Shown: positions 1-15,500 of the stretch, one piece after another
How positions within the stretch are numbered: the first letter of the stretch is position 1
Layout of the letters: every line of letters begins with the position of its first letter
The notes under the pieces: model-generated
The model's input: only the letters and a program-made list of their open reading frames with translations
Told to the model about the DNA's origin: nothing
Databases searched by the model: none
Source of the DNA: Mytilus trossulus
Lineage: Eukaryota > Mollusca > Bivalvia > Mytilida > Mytilidae
DNA length: 64,000 nucleotides
Direction: 5' to 3'
NCBI RefSeq assembly: GCF_036588685.1
Contig: NC_086383.1
Location: 34,666,171-34,730,170 of the forward strand
Program-made: the position numbers and the translations under genes

Positions 1-813
1 TAAGATGCCTCGTTTTGTTTTAAAAATCACTTCTTATTTAGGGGGGGGAGTTAAATTTTAAAAGAAAAATGTATTTGTGTAACTTGGCGAAAAAAATAAT
101 AAAGTGGCGAAAAATATATTGTTTTGGCGAAAGAGGTGGCGAAAAAAATAATTGACCCAGGGGAAACCCTGCTGTAAAGTGAGCAATAATGTTCAGCAAT
201 GTAAGATCTACAAATAAGTCTATCTGACCAAAGTTGTCAATTGACGCCTTAAGGAGTTATTGCCCTTTAAAGACTTTTTTCACAATTTGTTCATCATGTT
301 GACTTACTTAAAAAAATCTTCTCCTTTGAAACTGCTGTATCAATTTCAGCCAAACTTAGGCTAAATGAGTTTCATAGTATCGAGTATAAATTTTATATTT
401 TATTTCCTTGTATGTCAAGAAACATAGCTTTTATGGCTAAAATAGAACATAGGAGAAAATGATTTTTTTTTTGCTTTTGAAGAAAATAGGTTGATCCAAA
501 AACCAAACGATTTGTGGAGGTCTATTTTGGAATTGATTGTTTCAAATTAGCTTTACTGGCCTATAGCTCGTAGAGCCAGTAAAAGGATGTTGGTGACCAT
601 CAACTAAAAAATATATGCCACCAAATCTTTAAATTCAAAGACTGTCTTTAATCAAATACAACTGAAAGAAAACAAGATGAATCATACATGTAAAGTCTGT
701 CACGACACATCATGCGTGCACACAAAATTTCAGGGCATCAATTACAAAATTGATGCCCTGCAATTGTTGACCTTAGCCAATGGAAATGAGAATTCCAATT
801 TTTAATTTTTCAG
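1..813. other. Intron sequence upstream of the first visible TUBGCP5 exon
   Basis: No coding exon is visible here. Positions about 180-385 are a minus-strand copy of the dispersed repeat that is tandemly repeated at 61.6-63.7 kb; the shared signature is the 'ggcaataactcctta' segment, seen here as its reverse complement near 255. A perfect 13-bp inverted repeat with a 4-nt loop lies at 731-760. The stretch ends in a polypyrimidine tract and a CAG acceptor at 811-813. Confidence 0.6.
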
Positions 814-3800
814 GTTAACAGTCTCTTTAGTAAGAGATGGATTACAGCCAATAGATCAGTTACTACAGAAGTGTTTATATCCTCACATCAAACACAAATA
901 TGTACATGTCTGTTCTAAACTTGTACAGATCCTGAAAGAAGAATATCATCTTATGGAATATCTCGCTACAATGAGGGTAATGTTATATCATTATCTTAAT
1001 ATTTCTGTCTATTGTCCTTTGTAAGAGTAGAAATAGTAAAACATATACAAGACACAGGAGCAGATCCAGCCATTTTAAAAAGGGGGGTTCCCAACCCAGG
1101 ACAAAGGGGGGGTTCCTACTATATGTCCCCATTCAAATGCATTGATCGGCCCAAAAAGGGGGGGTTCCAACCCCCGGAACCCCCCCCCCCCTGGATCCGC
1201 CAGACAGACAACAAAAACCACCAGTCATGTCAGTACTGCAATAAAGTACAAAAGCAAATATCAGAAAAGAAAATGAGGAGAAAATAATTTAAAAAATTAG
1301 AAGATGTGATACGATAGCCAGTGAGACAGCTATCCATCTGAGACCTAATGATCAAATTCCATGTCATAAAGTATTAGACACAGATATGACAAAATGTCAA
1401 ACAATTTAAACAGCAAAACAAGCTGTCTGTCTTATGTACAAAACAATAAATGAAAAAATGTGATAGGCAGCAAACATAACTTGTATGCATCTTTATTACA
1501 GCATTTCTTTCTGATGGAGGCAGGGGATACTATGTTTGACTTCTATACTCAAATATTTGATATGGTGAGTAAATGTATATATCAATACAAAAAAATTGGG
1601 GGTTAATTCAGATGAGACAGCAACCCAATATTTGATAGATTTTTCATATTTAAGTTTGAATTGGAGAGTTTTTGATGACCAAGTCAGTCAAATTTTTTTT
1701 TTACAAAAACCAATATGCAATATACAACTTTCGAGTTCGATGAATTTCCGTCAAAAACTCTGGTTTTAGTGAACATCATTTGTGCGTTTATGGGCATCGT
1801 CACTTCCATTCCAATGTTGAGCAAGTGGTTGGAAAATAATAATACTATATTGCAGGATTTATTCGGCAAACTAAATTCTCAAAGTTGACAATTAGCACTG
1901 CTGTCATTAGGGAATTGTTATTAAGTACTTACAAAACATAAATTATTTCTAGTTTATCCTGCACAATGATGATCACTAAGACGCTTGATGAACGTTGATA
2001 GTGCAGGGATACAGGCAACCCCCTCTATCTGGTAAATGACCTCACAAAGGCGCGCCTAATTGACGAGTTTTTTCCAGTGACAGATGAACTCGAAAGTTGT
2101 CTATTGAATCAAATGAAATAGATACTTAAGTGTTAAAAAAATGTCAAAAATTGTTCATCAGATGTACTTTAATTTTAGGCCGAAATTAATACTTCTCCTT
2201 TAATGTTAAGTGGAATTATTTGTTTATTAACCCTTTCAACGCTATACACGGCATATGCCGCGATGACATACGCCGTCCGCCACTGCTATTCGCGGCATAT
2301 GCCGCGATAACAACGGATTTTTCGTAAGGACTGTTAAACCATTCGGTTTTCATTCGGATCCTCTCTAATTTTTCCTTGTATGAATCGAGGATATACAAGG
2401 TCTCATTTGCGCTTGAAATCCCGGCAATTTTTATTGTAAAATCATGCAGTAGAAGGATAATTGAAGGAAAATAAAAACAAATATTTTGACAAATGCAAAT
2501 GGCGGAAATCGGAAACGAAGCTGTAAATATGGAAATATTTCAGCATTTCTATGGGGAAACTTACAACGAGGATTAGTTAAAAGGTTTCTTGTTACCTCAA
2601 CGTGTTCATTACATTCAATTCGTGTGGGAAATATGATTTGATCGATCATTACGAGACGTAGAAAAAGGGGGGAAAACGGAGGTTGACTGAATTTTTGAGA
2701 ACGGAGCCACTGATTTGTGCCACGATTACATAATCCATTGTGTATGGTGCAATGCGCTACGAAATCGAGCAATTGATGTCTTCTTTATTATATGGCAGAT
2801 AAAACAACAAAATTGATGAAGACTAAAAGTAGTTTTTATTCAAAATTCAACACAAATGTAATAAATTACACCTTTTACCTGTTAATTACCTGAAAATGCA
2901 GGTAACCTGATAAAAATTTTACTGAAATAACTGCCTAACATTACAGTTCATACTCTCCTGAGCATTTTTCATGCAATAACTTTCTCTGTATCTCTTATAA
3001 TAAAAAAGATACAGCAGTCTGAAATGGAATATACTGTTCTAATGAATGAACACACAAAAAATGCAGCAGCAGCAACCATTTTTCTATTTTTTTGTGTAGC
3101 GTTGAAAGGGTTTAAGCTATATGATAAAAGAATGATAAGCATCATGGAGCATGCTGCAGACTTTTTGTCACCATAAAACGATTTGTCAAAAAATTGAAAT
3201 ACACATAGTCAACAATTCATTTGTCATCTACTTCCTATCATTAGGATACGATCATTGAGATAGCAACCCAACAAACCAAAAAGGTAAAAGTCATCAAGAG
3301 GTGTAAACTTATTAAGAAATAATTTATGGGGGCTTGAATATATCGTGATTTTACCACGGGTTGGCCCTTTATTTCCAACATTTTACCCTGAACGATTGGG
3401 AGAGGTAAAATATCGGCATAAAGGGACAACCTGTGGTAAAATCATGATATATTTAAGCCCCCATGAATTTTTCAATTATAATAGGACAAATACAGCATTT
3501 CTTTTGGATCGAAGTGCTCTAGGTATAGGCATTATTTGTCCTTCTCATAAATGAACATATTATTAAATTGATGTAAAAGAACGGAGCAAACTGAATAAGT
3601 GACATGTTTAAACTATTTACTATAACATATTTAGATAGGTTTGGATGAATCTAAATGATAATTGTTCTTATATGTCTTATATATGTATACAAAAAATGGC
3701 TTACATAACACATTTTACCATCGATTTTTTACATTTCCTTGTTGTGATGATTATTGGTTTCACAAGCATGTATTTTCCCATAAAATGTTTATATTCTGAC

Positions 3801-6800
3801 ATCATCGTTCTGTGATGTTGGGTAGCTCATTCATAAAAAAAGCATATGATGTGGGAGTATCGATTGGAACAGCCCAAACAATATATTCATATTTGATCAT
3901 GGGTGTGTACTCGAAGTGTTTGAGGGAAATCATGTTAGAATATATAACATATGTTTATTTCCTCATTGAAGAATTATATTCAATTTATTTGTGTTTTTTT
4001 TATGCCCCACCTAAGGGCATTATGTTTTTTGGTCTATCTGTCAGTCTATCTGTCCTGTTTCAGGTTATAATTTTTTTTCATGGCAGTTTATGATGAAGTT
4101 GAAGTCCAATCAACTTGTAACTTGGTACACTTGTTCCCTATGATAGGATCTTTCTAATTTAAATGCCAAATTAGAGTTTTACCCCAATTTCACAGTCAAC
4201 TGAAATTTGAAATTGATAATTCGAATGGGGCATCTGTGTACTAATGACACATTCTTGTTTTCAATAAAACTTAATCTTAATCTTAATGTTCACTTTGATT
4301 ATTTTGTAGATACGCCTAAATGAACATTGGAGAGATGCTTCTGTATTAAATTTATGTTTACATGAAGCTCTGCAAGCCAGATTTCCAGAAGAAATAAATA
4401 GGTTTGCATGAGAGATAATATAAATTTTTTATTCAAAATTTACTATCTGCGTTAACGTTGTGATGTGGTATTTTCTCTCCTACAGTGTAGGAAGTCGTGT
4501 TCATTTCCATGCTTGATAAAACCAAACTCTTTAAAATTGGTATGTGCTTGCCTATTGACAAAGCATGCATTAATTTTGGAATAAGAGCAGAGAAAGGTTG
4601 GATTGTCGAAATGACATAAATTGTGAGAGGTTAAAGTCAACAAAAATTGCGGAACTATGGACATATATATTTGTATTTTGATGATATATAAGCATACTTT
4701 TCTACATTGGGTAGAGGTATAGGGGGAGGGTTGAGATCTCACAAACATGTTTACCCCGCCACATTTTTGCGCCTGTCCCAAGTCAGGAGCCTCTGGCCTT
4801 TGTTAGTCTTGTATCATTTTAATTTTAGTTTCTTGTGTACAATTTGGAAATTAGTATGGCGTTCATTATCACTGAACTAGTATATATTTGTTTAGGGGCC
4901 AGCTTAAGGACGCCTCCAGGTGCGGGAATTTCTTGCTACATTGAAGACCTGTTGGTGACCTTCTGCTGTTGTTTTTTTTCTATGGTCGGGTTGTTGTCCC
5001 TTTGACACATTCCCCATTTCCATTCTCAATTTTATACAAATATATGACATTGGGTCAAGAACCAAAAAAGGTGGAGAAACAAACAGTTTAAAAAAAGGGT
5101 CACTAAACCACAAAAAGAACAAGAAGAACCAATAGATATTTAGTATGTTTGTGAGTTGAGAAATAACAGTATGTGTTAAATTTGGGTCTTTCATTGTAAC
5201 AATACAGCTTTGAAAATTACAAAATCTTTAAGGGAAAAAATTATATGAGGTAGTCATGAAAAAACCTAAACATGAAATAAAGTATCCACAAAAAATAAGT
5301 TAGAAAACTGTAAATTAAAACTGTACAAAATTTCAAATGTATTTATATATCTGTTGATTTGCTTACAGTAAATATAATTGGTAAAATTAAAGATTAAATT
5401 TTATTTGATTGACTTGCTACAATGTGAAGTAAAATGCTCTTTTTATTTTTTTCAGACTAGACATAACTGTGGAATCATTAAATCCTAACAAAGAAATAAA
5501 CCCTATAAATATAACAGATTGTGTAAAGCTCCAGTTCAAAGTTTCTTGGCCAGTAAATGTGGTCATCAACTCACAATGTCAACAAGTATACAACGAAATC
5601 TTCTGTTTTCTCTTACAAATTAAGAGGGCAAAATATTGCTTAGATGAACTTAGATTTTTTGGTGAGTTTTCTTGATATTGTAACTCATTTTGATGATTTT
5701 TTTTTTTACTTTTTTTAACCTGCTTGATTTTGAACATAATCCATCAAAAATTGGACATTAAAAGCACATGTATTTTGTATCTCTTTTCTCTATTGTTATG
5801 ATACAGATATGTCATGAAAAAAAAACATATTTTGATTAAAATTATTCAACAGAATGAGGTATATATTTTGTATTTAACACAGATTTCTAATAATGTTGAT
5901 TGTATTTGTTTTTTTGGGATATATATTTGGTTTCATTGTTCAACCAAATTCTGTATATGTGCCAATAAAAATTGAACTTTGTATGAATTTAATTTGTAAT
6001 TTACTCAAATCTGTATTAAAATTGGTATCCAATTAATAATAATGAAGCCACAGTATTGCTGGTAACTTTATGTCTGGGATTTAAAAGAAAAGATTATAAA
6101 ATAGGGTAGATGGTAGCAAAATTTCATATAAAATAAAGAAAAAATTCCAAAATTTTATTGAGTAGCAGCAATATCCTATTTGGCACTCTGGATCCTGAAG
6201 TCACTAGCTTAATCTCCAAAGCGTCATAGAATAAAAAAAAAATACAAACCATATACATATATGACTTATTTAGAAGAAAAATTAAATTTGAAATGCATCC
6301 ATTCATAACTTTTCTAATTACAGATTTAGAAAAAGATAACATTTTACATAGCATTTCTACAGATGATATTACAATATCAATGAATGATGGTTTATCACAG
6401 CCAGCAAGAATCCATCGTATGCAGGTTCTCAGAATGAGGCTCCTACACTTTGTCAATAGTTTACATAATTATATAATGACCAGGGTAAGTATTTTATTGG
6501 AAACATGTATTTTACTTTTCAGTTTTAATAATAAGTACAGAAATGATACTTTTGATTGGATAAGAAATACTGTTATTGCATGCATTTGTTATTCCATTTT
6601 TGAAGAATGGACAAAAATGTAAAATTGGTTATTGGGATTTCAAGATATATGTATCTGATATCAGAATGTGAGTTCTTATTATTCTCATACTCACCCAGTT
6701 GCACAATTGCATATAAATAAACCTCACAATAATTTCTGAATTTACAGTACTCTAACATTGAAGTAAATTTTTTTTTTAAATCTGCTTCTTAGCCAGGCAC

Positions 6801-9474
6801 ACAGCATTCATAATGAAGATGATTGACTAAATGGTTCCAAGTTGAGAGTAATTTATCCAGTATGTATGTCAAAACTTTGTGATTTTTTTTCTCTCAAAAA
6901 TTAGACAGGTATTTCTCAGAATCAAATGATAGCATCTTGAACGATAATGTTCTGTATTTAACTGATAAATGTACTAAGTTTTTTTTTACAGAGGCAGGAT
7001 AACAGAGTTCCATTGCCCATTATCATGGTTTAGATATATATTTTTGAAAACCATAGATATAGAATTAAAGAGAGCATTATAATTTATTTTTTAGATTTTA
7101 CATAGCACTGGATTAGAATTTAAAGAGGAGCTACAGAAAGCTACAGATTTAGATCAGATTATTTCCGTCCATACTAAATTTGTAAATAAAATACATGAAA
7201 GATGTTTGCTGCATAAAAAAGTGGCCTTCTTAAAAGAAGCAGTAATGAGGGTGTTGAACCTTATTCTTACATTCCAATCAAGATGGGATCAAGGCATACA
7301 GGAAGTCAGGTGAGATGATTGATAGATGTCACTTAGGGCTTATCAATAAATTCTTGATATTTGCAAGTTGGAAAATATCTTAAGGGCTTTTCCATTAAAA
7401 TGTTTGTGGGAGGTTGGAAGGGACTTTCAAAATATCTGTAAAATCAAGAACCCTTTTTTAGATAATTTTGCATAATGGTTATAGACTGTATGACCCATCC
7501 CAAAAAAAGGACCCATGACCTACAATCAATAATTAAACTTCACTTCCTACCCGCCAACAAATGGAATAGCCCTAAAATATATCCTCAGGTGGGTCATATT
7601 TAAAGGTTTTTTGGGGAAGACGGCTTCAAGCCGTCAATCCCCAATGGGGTTGACCAGAGTGACATTCCCTCACATCATTCATTTTGTTTTTATAGTGTGG
7701 AAAACCCCCCAACAAATCTTACTGAGAATGATGAGATGGGGAGACACAAATGAATAAATTGACTTTAAGGTTCATGTGGACCCTATGGCTAAAATGGCCC
7801 TATTTTCACCTCAAAATTTTCTCTGAGTACAGGCAAACCTGGGCATCTGGAAAAGTTTTAAGGCATAGCATGCCCTAGATAAATAGAATTTAAATGCATT
7901 GTATGATTTAGAAAATTCATAACTTAACTGGATTTTGCCGTACACTTTTTTTCGTCTCTGCAGAAGATAATAAAATTAACAAACTATTGAGTTTACCTTG
8001 ATATGGTCCACTCAGGTACACAGTTTAAATAACCAATTATTGTCAGGTAACTATTGTCCATCTAATATATATCCATGTCAATTAAAAATGCTCACTTTAA
8101 TTTTTACCTGTGGGGAAGTTTTCAAACCTGTTTCCCAACTTAGTTTATTTTTGCACCTTGTGGAGGAATGAAAAAAAGTGCACAGCAAAATCCTGGTAAG
8201 TTTTTATTATTCTAAAACATTAAACATACTTAAAATTCATTTATCTAGGGCATGCTATGCCTGAAATTTTTTACAGATGCGCAGGTTTTTCTGTACTCGG
8301 AGTAAATTTTGAGGTGAAAATACGGCCATTTTAGCCATAGGGTCCACATGAACCTTTAACACTTTTTTACACATTTCCCTTCTGTTTCTCTCGAAATTAT
8401 CGTATATTGAGCTCTCCTTTACACTATTTACGTTTCTTTTACAATCCGGAAAAATCAGTATGACAAGATATTCTAAATATATCCAACCTATATTATATTT
8501 TATAGTGACGTCATTGTTGGAATGCCACACTTCGCATCAGCAGGGATATCCTTCACTGGTTATTTAAATCATTCTCAAAGATTGTGCACTTATTAAAAAA
8601 AAGTATTTGTTAAATTTGAACATAATGATGTTTGCTGTAGATGATTCAAACATCAACATGCAATACTTTAATTTGTAAGTCAACAACTTTCAAAGTAAAC
8701 AGGAAGTCCGAGGGGCTACATGAGATCAGGGAGAGAAACGATCTTTTCCATTTTTTTCTGTAAAACTCTGTTTTGAGAATCTTCCTCCAATTCAGGAGCA
8801 CCTCAATTTATGAGCTAATTATCCACTAAAAAAACACTTAAAATGTGACATTTAGTATATGATAAGTAGTCTTCCATTAAAACTAAATTTTGTGTACCAA
8901 CATAATCATTGTAATTGTTACAAAAAAAATTACAAATGTTGCATTTTGTAGTTTAAACCTATTTATTCATGAAATTTTACAAATATTTCAAAATGTAGGA
9001 TTTGGAAACAAGCTTCACACAGTTAACATCAATCATATTGTTATTTTTATTAGAACCTGTATCCCTGTGATGAGAGATGTAACTGGGAACTTTATCAATG
9101 GAAATTTAAAACTGAATAGATTTTTCAGTCCTTACTTTCTTAAGAAAAAAATTATAAAATCTTAAGAGTACTGTCACAAAAAATGGAAAATGGCCCTAGC
9201 CTGCAGTTCAGTCGTACACTATTAAGATTTCAAAAATAATTGTAGTTGTTGTTAAATGACAGAATTCAACTATCTAATTTTAGATAATTAACTATCAACT
9301 TTAATTGAATGTTTAGTTTTAGAAGATGCAGATCTCTTCCATTGGTCTAAATTGAATCCTAAACTAAAGAAACGAAATTACATTAAACAACAATTGATTC
9401 CAATAGTGTCAACCTTCCACATGTTCTAGCTGTTCTTTTTTTTCATTCTTTATATGAAGACTATCAAAAGAACC

Positions 9475-9505
<31 letters not shown>

Positions 9506-12500
9506 AGAAATAGAAACAAGGGCCGTCTTTCCCCTCAGAGCAATTCAGCTCTTTGATTATGTTGATTTGATTTGAATGATCGAGTATACTTTTAAATCTG
9601 AAAATATGCTATTAAATTCCAATTGACATATATAATGTAAATGTATTGGGTTGCTATGAAATAATATAATTTGAAACTGAAACTTTCTTTCTAATCATAT
9701 ATATATATAACTTTTAACCTCACAATAAATGAATATGAACAGTGTATAGTTTGTTTTTACAAAACACTGTATATTGGGTAATTTTTGCAGGGGAATGATT
9801 TCACTGTGTTCTTGATGGACATTTTTTTACCAATCATAAATTTTACCCATTCACAAAAATTACACTGTCCACCTAAACGTAAGGTAATACAACACACCTA
9901 GAAGACTTAACATGCCCATAATAAGACTTTAACCATGAACAAAAACTGATACAAAATAACCTGATAAATATTTATTTTCATGGGGATCAATTTTTGTGGG
10001 TTGAGGAAAACTTGCAATTTAGTAGATATTTATTTTCATGGTATGACAAAGTGCATGCAAGCCTATAAATAATTTTTAATTCATAGATTTGTAGATTCAT
10101 GTTTCACCTATACCCATGAAAACAATGAAAATTGGTGTCCAATAAATTATTATAAATCCACAGTATGCAGTATTAGAATATAGTTTGCTCACTTGTCATG
10201 CTTTTGTATCAATCTGTAATGAAACAAATAACTGTTAGTTTATTCTAAGTCTCATATTTTAGCGTAAAAACCATTGTTGTGATGGAAACAGAGTTCTCAA
10301 GATGTATACAGTTTTTATCTTCATTCCTGAATAATGTTATTAAGAGAGGATCTTTTCCACATTGTAAGTACACCAATTTAACTTTTCAGGTCAGAAAAGG
10401 GTCAGGTGAATTGTTTTTAATAACTTGTGTGTTATTGGGCCTAAAATAAAATATTGTTTGTTTCCCCAATCCCGGCCGACCCGGAAAAATCGCCGCGACC
10501 GGAATAATTTTATTGCCGATTTTGTGAAGAATATTTTTTTATCCAAATTCATGTGGTGGTGCGGTGCTCCTATGAAATGGAAAAATCAAAACATAAGACA
10601 TAAGAAGGAGACGCTGTTCTTCAAATCGCCTTTAAAATCGGCATTGTTGAAAACGCCTTGATGACGCGATTTGGCTTTCTTCTTCCACGTGGTCTCGGGT
10701 CTTTACGATATTCAGACCTTATTCTCTAGACTGTTCATACATTTACATGGACGCCGTTCTGTCAGTTTTTGTTGCCGTTTATTCGGCTGGAAACTTTAAG
10801 AAAGACTTGGTTACAAATGTATTGCCCAAATTTTCGATTTTGGAAATGTTCGGAGACATATGTGAGGACGTGATAGCCGATTTAAAATTGACTGAAGAGG
10901 AGGAGGATGCTCGTGACAAAAAACACATCCGACGATCCGTGTTCTAAAAAAGTGGTTCTACAGAAATATTTAATAGTCCACACTACGATGATGACATGAC
11001 ACTGGCACTAGTTAGACTTTAATAAAGACTTTTTGTTTATGTATTTTTTACATGTTTCTCGTTTATCGTTTTTTAAATAGATTAGACCGTTGGTTTTCTC
11101 CTTTGAATGGTTTTACACTTGTAATTTTGGGGCCCTTTATTCAACAATTCAACATTCGTTTGATGTGTTTGGACTTTTGTTTTTGGATTTTCCTTTTTGA
11201 ATTTATCCTCGGAGTTCAGTATTTTTGTGTCTTTACTTTTTATACAAGCCTTTATATATATAGCTTGCTAGGTGTGAGCCAAGGTTCCGTGTTGAAGGCC
11301 GTACCTTGACCTATAATTGTTTACCTTTATAAATTGTTATTTGGATAGAGAGTTGCCTCATTGGCACTCATACCACATCTTCCTATACATATTTAAGTTT
11401 TTGAAATTTTGAATTAACATTAATATTGATGGGACTTCTAAAGAAAAAGAAGCCTCCTCCTCAAATGTTGTCAACACCTTTGACAAAATGATGGGAGCCA
11501 GTCAAGCTGTCAACAAACTTTCTAAGGGAAAAGAAGAAGCTTTTAACAAGTTAACAGGTATGCATAATATTAAAGTGACCGTCCCAACATCTATTTCTTG
11601 CAAGCAAAGGTAGACTTTTTTAGGATAAGGAGAGTCTCCCCACCTTTGTTTGCATTCTTTTTCTTGCAAATTTTCAAACCCTTTACCTAAATTCCCTAAT
11701 GATTTCCTTATGCCCTTACTAATTTAACCCGAGGCCTGAAAGCAATTGATTTAAATTAATCATTTGGTCCCTAATAAAAGCAGATCACTCCACACTAGTC
11801 TTGTTAAAGCAGACAGCCCATGCATACTTCTCTAAATAGAAGGCTGCCACAATGGTAGCTGTTCGAGAATCCAGAGCATTTGACAGACTGCTAACCAAGT
11901 TGTTGATCTGTTATCACACCTGAAGGAATGCCTTTTCAGTATTCCCAAAAGATTTTCTTATCATTTTTAATATATAATAACATGATCTTGCATAGCATGA
12001 TTTTGTTACCCAACATTGAATGAAATTTCCACATCTAACATACACTCTTAGTTGACTATATTTTATATGCATGTTCCATTGAGTTATTCAGTGTTTGATA
12101 TGGGTTCAATGTTCAAATCCTTTTTCAGTGGAAAATTGCATACTTCAATGAACGGTATAAACTTCATTCTACTAGTACACTCTGACGTTGAACTTGGACA
12201 GATTTCTGACAGATTATACTGCTTAATATTATAAACAGAAGGCTCAGTATTTAAGACATTTTCTTCATTGAAAATTCCCAATATATGTATATACAAAGTA
12301 CTCTAGGATATTATTGTTTTTATTTATTAAAGATCTCTGTTGTTCTTTATTTCAGGTGATGCTGTTGAAGGCGTGTTGAATGTGCACCTACAGATAGACT
12401 GACGAACACATGTTGAATTCACGTATTATGACTCTATTGTGGCACAGCCCCATATATATGCCTTCTGTGCAGCTGTGGGGGCAACACAGACTGTGTCATT

Positions 12501-15500
12501 ATTGGAAAATTACCACCCAAAAGAAACCCAATTAAATAAAATATTTCAAATTATACATCGAGTTTTATTTAATAAATCTGACATGAGGAAACTGATAGCT
12601 TAATACACCCTAGAATTTAAAATACACCCCTATACATGATGGTTTGTAATTTCCTATTTACAAGTACAAAAAAATAAATTACCAAAAAAATAAAATAATT
12701 TACCTACCTACCTACCCTCACCTGACTTGATAGGGTCGGGTTTGGGGAAACAAACAATTATTTATTTTTGGCCTTAAATTATCATGCTTATCAGAATGGC
12801 TTTACAGTCTTTGTCTCACCTTGATGGAGTCAAAAAGCGAGACATAGGTCTGCATTTCCAGCGTCTGTGTCAGCGTCATTTATGTATTAGTTTGTGATTA
12901 GGTCTAGGTTGAGGTGAACCATTAGTGGTAGGTCAGTGAATTTGGTATGCAGTTGTATATGCATTGGCACATTTTATTTCCATGGGAATTGTTTAGCCCT
13001 GTACCTTCAATCATGGTTCATCGAATATTTGCATAACTTACATGTTAAAAGTATTGCTATTTTAATTTCCACATTTGCATTATCAAAATAACAAATAGGC
13101 GAGACATATATCTGTGTCAACAGTTTATAATTATTCATTAAACCGGTCGGGACCACTACCTTATATGGGAATGCATAAATTAGCATACTTATGTTCTCGC
13201 ACATGTAATTGTTTATTTACATGTGACACAATTTATTTTTACCTAGGTTTTTAACAAATCCACTAAATGAGTCACAATTGCATGATAGACTACTATGTGT
13301 TTACAATCAACCAAGAACACGTGTTATTTACTGAAATACAACACATTTTTTCGTGCAATGCGGGATTCACAATTTCGGTTAGTTTTTCATTTTGTGTATC
13401 CTCATTTATAGTTCGTGATATAAAGTATTACTTCCATGCTCAGATTAATGAAGAGTTGTTTCTATGCGAAGAAAACAGGGTTTGAATTACCCTATATATA
13501 GCCATTAACATGTTTGACGATGGCACAGAGATTTCATGTATTTGTTAACCAGACAGCAACAAAACAACAGCGAAAAAACACAATTACCCATGAGACAAAC
13601 TTATTAGTGTAAAGTAAGCCGTCGATAACAGGCGGTGCTGATATTCACGAGTACAGCAATTTTCGTATAGATAATTAAAGGCAAATGTGTCATCCTTGAA
13701 TTTTGTGTTCGTAAAAAAGGCGAAGAAATATTTACATACATGGCAGTGTTAACAAAATCTATAAGTATTTATTTTTGTCACATTTCAGTATATGGGACTT
13801 CAAAACTGTTCTCTTGTTTTGAAGGTAGTGAAGTCAGCAAGTGTAATTTCAGTTTGTTGGTTTTTTAACAGGCTTGGATATTTGCCAAACTGAATATATC
13901 ATTACAGCTGATTTCGTATACCTGCAAAGTAAAACTTTGGTTGGCTTGCTTGCTTTGTTTGTATAGTTGTTTATACAAGCTTTGAAATAAGATTGACATT
14001 TTTAAACAATATATATATATAGGCATAGTTTAACTTGAATATTTTATATTTTGTACAATATACAAACAAATCAAGCAAGCTAACCAAAGTTTTGCTCTAC
14101 ATGCATTAGGAAATAAGCTGTTATCCATATGTATGTGCGACAAGGATGAAATTTGATATGTTTTGTGAAAATTGCAGCGTTGGATCTATAATAAAAAAAG
14201 AAAATGTGGCATGATTGCCAATGAGACCGTTGTCCACAAGAGACCAAAATGACAAAGAAGTTAACATTTATAGATCACCGTACGGCCGTCAACAATTAGA
14301 AAAGCCCATACCGCATAGTCAGCTATAAAAGGCCCCGATATGACAATGTAAAACAATTCAAACGAGAAAACTAACGGCCTTAATTAAATTTAAAAAAATG
14401 AACGAAAAACAAATATGTAACACATAAACAAACGACAACAACTGAAATACAGGCTCCTATACAATATATTTTTTTTTTTGATGGGATAGATTTCTTCTCC
14501 TTTTATATATTTAATTGGGCCGTTTTTTTTGTTGTTTTTTGGGTTTTTTTGTGGATTGTTTTACACAAGTAATTTTTGGGTCATTTATAGCTTACTTTTC
14601 AGCATTGAACCTATGACTGCTTACTTTACTGAATTATGTCTTTGTTAGAAAGATGTCTCATTAGGCACTCATACCTCATCTTCTTATTTCTATATACAAA
14701 GCACGTTTTAGAAAAGAAATAATAGGTAATATGGCACCCACTATCATCCAGAGACTTTTAATATTGGAGATATTTTACATATGTCAACATGACAGCAGCC
14801 GAACGATAAAAAAACCTCTGATGTATTTTTTGTGATAAAATTAGCAATAAACGGATACTATGGATGAAACTATAAAAAAATGTATTGAGCTATATATCGT
14901 ACCCGCTCCAGGAGGGCGGGGGTTCCGGGGGGATGGACCCCCCTTTTTTGAACGATCAGTGCATTTGGATTGGGACCTGTAGTTTGAACCCCTCCCCTCA
15001 AGTTGTCCAGGGTTAGGACCCCCTTTTAAAATGGCTGGATCCACCCCTGCCGCTTTCATAACACTTATTTTTAGCATACTGAATATTATGATGTTCTTAC
15101 TTTTAGTTCAGGTCCTGATAAAAAAAAATTACACATTCAGTACAGAAAGAAGTGTTTCAATTATGAAAGTTTCGTGTTTTTCTAGGCAGAAATGATTTTA
15201 GAATGACATTATATCGGTTTAAAAGAGCTCAAATGATTTTCTTACTGGGCAGTGGTCACTTCATTGGATATTTCACTGTTTCATGTCTTGAAATTAATGC
15301 AGGTTCAATTCATAACAATGCACAAAACCGGTTCAACTACTTTTGCAAGGCGGAAAAGAAAGTCGAATCATGAAGCCAGTAAACAATATATTTTTAATCT
15401 GAGCATGCAAATTGAAGATTACGTTATATATTTTACATTAAATATATTTGCAGAATAAAAACATTGGTAATGAGAGTCACAATATATTAGTTGACTGTTT

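Larger units (their letters stand above)
10437..12776. mobile_element. TIR-bordered DNA transposon inside the last TUBGCP5 intron
   Basis: Positions 10437-10483 start 'GGGCCTAAAATAAAATATTG' and continue through 'TTTGTTTCCCCAATCCCGG'. The reverse complement of 12729-12776 reads 'GGCCAAAAATAAATAATTG' followed by 'TTTGTTTCCCCAAACCCGA'. These are inverted termini of about 45 bp with a few mismatches. The flanks are TTA-rich, which would suit a PIF/Harbinger-type insertion, but I cannot fix the target duplication. The interior contains a short open frame (10747-10947), a copy of repeat R2 (11045-11395) and two coding-like segments (11437-11570, 12356-12402). It may be a single decayed element or two independent terminal fragments. 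Confidence 0.5.

Noticed and set aside
1012..1287. 91-aa open frame rich in Gly and Pro
   Set aside because: It is a translation of a G/C-run dispersed repeat that recurs inverted at 14905-15058, and it lies in a TUBGCP5 intron.
2431..2772. 113-aa minus-strand open frame
   Set aside because: Lies wholly inside the non-autonomous piggyBac-like element and shows no domain or transposase motif.
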